DNA of 64,000 bases from positions 10,129,860 to 10,193,859 of the forward strand of contig NC_039368.1 in NCBI RefSeq assembly GCF_003573695.1, given 5' to 3'. This DNA comes from Papaver somniferum. Its lineage: Eukaryota > Streptophyta > Magnoliopsida > Ranunculales > Papaveraceae. A model generated the notes under the pieces. That model was given only the letters and a program-made list of their open reading frames with translations, did no database searches and had not been told where the DNA came from. Below, piece by piece: positions 58,744 to 64,000 of the stretch. A program made the position numbers and the translations under genes. Within the stretch, counting starts at the first letter, position 1. Every line of letters starts with the position of its first letter.

Positions 58744-61374
58744 TTAACTAATATCACCGCATCGGTGAATTATTAAGATTGAACCCTCAGCACCAAATTC
58801 AGGAGATGTTACCAAGTCTCCGATAGCTCCTAGCTGTCCACATTCATCCCAATTTTCTTCTAATCCTGAGAATATTTTTGAATCAACTATCTGTTGTCTT
58901 CCTACGAGCATAAGATCAAAATCTTGGTGAAGTGACCGGACTGCCCATATTGTTTCTGCACCATCTTTTACCTCTACTTCTTTGTATTCCAATGTTTCAT
59001 CATGCATGGTGTTAACCCTGAAATGGTCTACTAGTTCATCATCAAGAAACATGCGCCTCTCAATATCAATGCTAACCGACTCATTGTAATAGTCAATAAC
59101 CCCGTCGGATGTTAAACTTGCAGGACCATAAAACCTAACAAGAGTAACAAAGACGTACGGATGATGAATCATATTCATTGCAAAAGCCAATGCTTCTCGA
59201 TCATCCGGGCCACCAAAAAACAGCACAATCACGCGGTAAGGCGTTTCGGGCAAGAAGCAAGTAGATTTTGTTTGGAGATTACTACCATCCATTAAGATCC
59301 CGACTGAGCATGGGGCGTTCCGCAACAGATTTTGAAGAAGGGTTTTGATTGCACGATTGGAAATATTTGGTCTGGCCAGATCACCCCTCTGACTTATTGC
59401 ATCCTGCCTGCAGAAAGGGAAGATAACGAGAGCAACCCTCTTGTCGACTGACATTGTGCATATATCGTTGTGCATAGAAGCATACGGAGAGATAGTGGTG
59501 AAAGGAAAAACTGTAACAACGTTCTTGTATCGATTTTGGAATTTTTGGAAAACATTGATTATCCTTTCCGATTTGGTAGGGTTTGATGAGGAAGCAAGTT
59601 CATCCAATTTTTGGGATATGAGGAGGGGAGAAGCACGACCAACAAGCTCAACGAGATGGAGGAGGTAAATGGTGAGTGGGTGGAGTTTGGTAGGATTGGA
59701 GGCTTCAATGATTCTGATAATGCCTGGAACATCATCTTGGGTGTGAACACATACAAGTACTCGGAAATCTGAGTTCTTTTCATTCGACTGCAAAATTGAC
59801 CTTCCTTTGTAGGTTGCGTATTTCTCTGAAGGGTCATACAAGTATTTCACCGTGGGTGTAATAACAGCTACTAGCACTACAAGTGCCAGAACCATGGTTG
59901 TATTTGATGCTCTAAAAATTTCCTGCAGAGTAAATAAGAAAAACATGTTAATGGAGCATTCAGATTACTTGGCAAGATGCTATAACATATTCTGCAAAAA
60001 CAAAAAACTTTTAGTGTTTGAAGACGCACTTTGGTATTATTTGAATCTAACCAGGTGTTAAGTGTAGAAACCTCGACAATGCCTTTAATATTCATGATAA
60101 GTGCAAGCAAGAAACTATCTCGCGGAGACACTCCAAGAAGCACAGCTGGGATGAAAAGCCCGATAATCTTTCCAAGGATACAACCGAGGATGATCAGTAC
60201 AACACGCCATAGATACATGAAATGAACTTTGTAAATGTTCGTCTTATATCCAACGATACCCATATGAAGAGGCATGAAAAATACAGAAACAATGCGTAGC
60301 TTCTGAACTAGAGCTGATCCTAAAGGTGGACCATCAGGTATAGCCAAACCTAGTAAGAAAACCCCAACTGTACCATTCAATCCACAATATTCACTAGATA
60401 ATCCACACAGCAGAACTGAAATCATTATCAAGGTAATGTATATATCATCTACAGGTCTCCCTTCAGGCGTATTCTTCACAATCCATAACGCTGCCGGCCG
60501 CACAATAAAAAATATATAAATCACCGTCCCTAATAAAATTAACACTGCAGGTAGCGCATATGATAGGTTTCCACCTCTGATCATTTGGTGGAAAAAGCTC
60601 TCGAATTTTAAACCCAAATGAAGAAATTCAGCAACCATTGCTATATGAATCGCTGAAATACCTAGGTCGGAGTTAAGAATTTTAAGATCATGGAGTACAT
60701 AGGCGATAACAGGGAAGGAAATCATGCCGAATAGATCTACTACTCTATCAGAGTACCTATTATATGACTTTAGTCCCGGTATATTCTCATTTTGGAGTCC
60801 ATGGGAAATTTGAAGTCCAGCTACATAAGAGCAAACCATACAAAAGAATCCGATGATGTATGGTCTCCACCCAGTTCTCTTTAATATTTTGGGATCCATT
60901 TGAACTCCAACTTTAAATATAAAAAACATGGAACTGAAATGAGCAAGCATGTCTACTACTTGAAATCCATTTAGAGGGAATATGAAATAATTAATTCCGA
61001 CGGTCTTATGAGATGACATTTTTATCCACGGAGCACTCAAAATCCACGGGCTAACAAGTATCCCTCCCTGTACGTGTATAACATATATCAATAATAATTT
61101 AAAAAAAAAAACATATATAGGTACTCGAGAAAATAATTAAAGCATAATAAACAGGCCTTACCAGTATTTGAGAAACAATTAAGGGTTGATGGAACCGTGA
61201 CAATGCCATATGTATCAGATGTGGTAAAAGAGAAAGTACACTAATTTGCAAGCAAATACTTGGTAAAGGACCAAAAGCTTCGAAGCTATCTGAATGTTCA
61301 TAAAATAATCCTCCTTTGTCTGAACCGACTATGCCTGGAACAGTACACATACGGTAACCTCTCGGTTTCAACAT
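58744..61374 (-). CDS. Cation/H+ exchanger, CHX family (CPA2)
   Basis: Three exons, 61162-61374, 60030-61067 and 58744-59922, join in phase at GTAAGG/CAG and GTGCGT/CAG sites to about 809 aa, the usual CHX length. A Met at 61452 in the same frame would add 26 residues; I prefer 61374 because it sits nearer the usual CHX start. The N-terminal half holds about 12 membrane segments: HQPLIVSQILGGILVSPW, FFIFKVGVQMDPKIL, SFPVIAYVLHDLKILNSDLG, GLNGTVGVFLLGLAIPDGPP and SFLLALIMNIKGIVEV. The soluble C-terminal half starts FRVLVCVHTQDDVPGI and ends EGSILIIHRCG, as in the family. CHX proteins exchange K+ or other monovalent cations for H+ at endomembranes or plasma membrane; many are pollen-expressed. 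The family's ND pair in the DLG...VND segment reads AE here. Confidence 0.92.
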
Positions 61375-61452
61375 ATCTCTCTCTCCCTGTATACCCCTAC
61401 TAAGCAGCAGCAGGAACTGCAAATGTTTGGCAGGGGAGAAAGGAAGCAACAA

Positions 61453-62160
61453 GGAAAGGAAACAAATGTTTTTCTGTTTCTTCTTTTATTCGGAGGTTTA
61501 TAAAAATGAGAAAGAAACCTGATTGCTGTGAAATGATAGATTCTCACTGTTCATTTGTTATTGACAGACAAATATCATCCAACTATAAGGTCAAATCAAC
61601 CCATTAACTATTTTTGACTACTATCAAAAAATAGTCTATGATATTCAGCCTGTCAACCCCAAATTTAGTAGGCATTTCAGGTGGCACCTCAATAAGTGCA
61701 TATGATTGTCCAATCGAAAATGGTATATGCACCCAAAATTAGTGGGTCCACCCAACATGAGGTGGCGTCAACATGAAGCCCAATATAGAAAACGTCTCAT
61801 TCTTAGTTACTATCCCATTAGATGTTATCTTTTCTGTTTTTTATGTTCCAGTCTCGTTTTTCCGGTGCATCTGTTTTTGTTCATAACCTCCACTTAAAAA
61901 TCCAACCCTTTTCATCATGTTAAAACCGAGATTTTTTTTTTGTCCATCGCAAAACAACGTTTAAATTGACTAATAAACCTTATAATTAAAAATATTGTTT
62001 GGTCCGTTTTAGGTGGTCCATGTCTGTTTAGTTTTTTGGGAAAACGTCTTTATTGTTTGGGTCATAATTATTTAAAAATATAAAACAGACAAAGTACCAT
62101 TCCGTGTTAATTTTTACTTATTTTCTTGTAGCTGTTCATTCGTCAAAATGAACTCCTGTT
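61453..62160. other. Upstream region of the CHX gene
   Basis: Presumed promoter; a CT-rich leader is present near 61375-61390 (minus strand reads GAGAGAGAG). No clear TATA box fixed. No other gene seen. Confidence 0.35.
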
Positions 62161-62410
62161 AATTTCTACTTATTTTTTCAGAAAACATATAAACCAGAGT
62201 TCATTCCAGAAATGCACTCCATATAAAAACCTAAAGAAAAAAGAGCTCATTCCAGAAATGAACTCCATATAAAAACCTAAAAAAACAGAGTTCATTTCAG
62301 AAATGAACTCCATATAAAAACCTTAAAAAAAACAGATTTCATTCCAAAAATGAACTCCATATAAAAACCTAAAAAAACAGAGTTCAATCCAGAAATGAAC
62401 TACATATAAA
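62120..62410. repeat. Minisatellite of about 46-bp units, each with a hairpin
   Basis: AATGAACTCC (or close) at 62211, 62257, 62302, 62349 and 62394, plus an outlying unit near 62145. The unit core is GAGTTCATT-CCAGA-AATGAACTC, a 9-bp stem, followed by CATATAAAAACCTAAAAA. Confidence 0.88.
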
Positions 62411-62830
62411 TCTTCACCTTCTTCATCATCTTCATCGATTTCATCTTAAGCAGCAACAACAAAACACATATTAAATCTTCATCTTCAAACAGCAGCACCA
62501 GATTTCTAGGGTTTGACGAGTTCATCTTCAACATCAACATATTTCTAGGGTTCATCTTCAACAACAAACACCAGCAGAGAATCATATTTGACGAGTTCAT
62601 CTTCAACAGCACACAAGTTCATCGTCGTCTTCATCAACAGATTTGAATTCGTCATCTTCAAACGCCTCTTCATCTTCGACAACAAATAAACACGAGTTCA
62701 GATCTAAAAAATATTCAAACAAACGTCGTCTTCATCTTCAACAACGACGAGTTCATCTTCAACATCTTTAAAAGATGCAGCAGCAGATCAAATCTTCAAA
62801 AAAATTGTTTACATCTTCAAACAGTAGCAG
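62410..62830. repeat. Low-complexity CATCTTCAACA-rich tract
   Basis: Irregular repetition of TTCATCTTCAACAACA and ACGAGTTCATCTTC. The minus-strand frame with repeated LLKMNSSN is a by-product. May be a repeat-rich leader of a nearby gene not visible here. Confidence 0.7.
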
Positions 62831-62849
62831 GAAGAAGTATAAAAAGAAA

Positions 62850-64000
62850 AAAAGAGAGAGAAAATCAAGATCTGAAAATATAGGAGAGAGAAAGTAAATC
62901 TGAGAATGATTTCTCCTCTCTTACTTTTTGACTATATATATGGTCCTAATCTAAAAGGGTATTTCTGCCATTACAAGATGACAATTACATCATCCATGAG
63001 ATCACCGTAGGGCCAAACCATAATTTCTAATACCAAACTATAATATATTTTTCCCAAATAGGTCATCAATATAGTGCACTCTTCCCACGACCAGGGGTAT
63101 GCAAACAAAGATAGACCGGCCCGTTAGAAGCAATGACACTACAAATCCTACCTCTTTTGGCATAAATTCCATTAGAGAGGACTTCTTAGACTCAAAACAA
63201 CGCGGAGACATATCGACCTTTAATGACTTGTGCTTGTGAACCTTATTTATGAGATCAAAGACTTGGACCAAACTCTTTTTTTAGAACATATGAGTCAGTA
63301 AACTCCCTAAGAAAGGCGATTTGAACCTATTATATCCCTTTTTGAGACCCACTTTCATCACATTAGAGATGAGCCTTGAACTCAACGGATTGCCACCACT
63401 GCTGCCCAATGAATAATCGAGTCTTTCTAGTATAAGCCGCTGGGCGCTTCAAGAACTATTCCAAAATTCCATACTTCATCCTTTACCTTACTTAACAGCA
63501 CCTGCAAATTGTTTATTGTAATTTTTGCGCGAGCCATTATTTGAACTGAGATCAGATTTTGTTCAAAAACTCCTAGTGGAGTTCAAAAGATTTTTAGAGA
63601 TCGAAAACCTGAGAAACAAAAACGCCGAAGATATAGATTCAGATTCCGTTCGGTGAGACAGAGAGTAACTTCCGTTTTATAGCAACATGGAACATATCAA
63701 CACCCATTTTCACAATTGGGATTCAAAATTAAAGTGTTGAAACTAATCACTTATCGATAACTTGTGAACTAGTCATTTCCTAGTGGTTGGTCGAATTACC
63801 ATTACCGGTTTAAATCCCATATTCACTATGTACAGTGAATTCATTATGAATTCTTTCAAATGCAAATCCTTACAAAAGGGCTTGCCAAACTAAACTTTCA
63901 ACCCTTACAAAAAAAAAGGTTTTTCCAAACTAAATTTAAGTCCTTACAAAAAGTCTTTTCCAAACTAGATTGGCCTCATCTATTAGATTCAAAGTCTAAT
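62850..64000. other. No recognised gene
   Basis: An open minus-strand frame at 63038-63271 (motif VGRVHYIDDLFGKN) has no family I know. The last 150 bases repeat CCTTACAAAAAGG and TTTCCAAACTAAA words. Confidence 0.35.

Noticed and set aside
62400..62612. Leu/Lys/Met-rich minus-strand frame with NSSN repeats
   Set aside because: By-product of the CATCTTCAACA-rich low-complexity tract.

Overview
This window is nuclear DNA from a flowering plant, most likely a eudicot. It is AT-rich. Its genes have GT-AG introns, and its families are plant-type: MuDR/Ulp1, Helitron, Copia, Tat-type Gypsy, a CHX exchanger and an SCY1-like kinase. A poppy-family (Ranunculales) source is a guess from general sequence character. 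Nearly everything is transposon-derived or decayed. The only clearly intact host-type gene is a cation/H+ exchanger on the minus strand near the right end.

Layout. 1-5.4 kb: an old Mutator-like element with a Ulp1-protease-like pseudogene (plus) facing, tail to tail, the decayed end of a mudrA transposase (minus). This is the arrangement of the Kaonashi-type MULEs. 5.6-7.1 kb: an 80-bp tandem array and two Helitron 3' ends. 7.3-13.4 kb: mostly unassigned sequence with inverted repeats, a possible GH47/EDEM exon remnant and a 266-bp tandem duplication. 13.8-17.4 kb: a candidate non-autonomous Helitron carrying what looks like the first exon of NOP10. 18.3-21.7 kb: a long Copia-type LTR with an internal minisatellite. 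22.67-24.0 kb: a TIR element with an 8-bp target duplication and an assembly gap inside.

21.8-46.7 kb is the most unusual part. A small gene for a 124-aa protein with a C-terminal membrane segment, together with exon fragments of an SCYL2-like pseudokinase, occurs first as decayed old copies (21.9-25.0 kb) and then as four nearly identical young copies (29.4, 35.0, 37.7 and 42.7 kb). The young copies sit in staggered duplications of 5,593, 2,716 and 4,990 bp offset, broken by two 10-N gaps. At least one of these duplications (36,728-41,707 versus 41,718-46,697) is an exact suffix-prefix match and may be an unmerged contig overlap. The gene copies are followed by the gag-protease part of a Tat-like Ty3/Gypsy element. 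After the last copy the element runs on, with no pol seen, into a multi-exon antisense gene (47.4-49.9 kb) and an LTR-like region with a TATA box.

50.7-58.7 kb: fragments, including a small two-exon gene abutting the 3' end of a second Copia element (polypurine tract and LTR at 53,179-55,593), then a minisatellite whose units form hairpins. 58.7-61.4 kb: the CHX gene, three exons, about 809 residues. 61.5-64 kb: another hairpin minisatellite and a CTTCATCTTCAACA-rich tract, otherwise no recognised gene.
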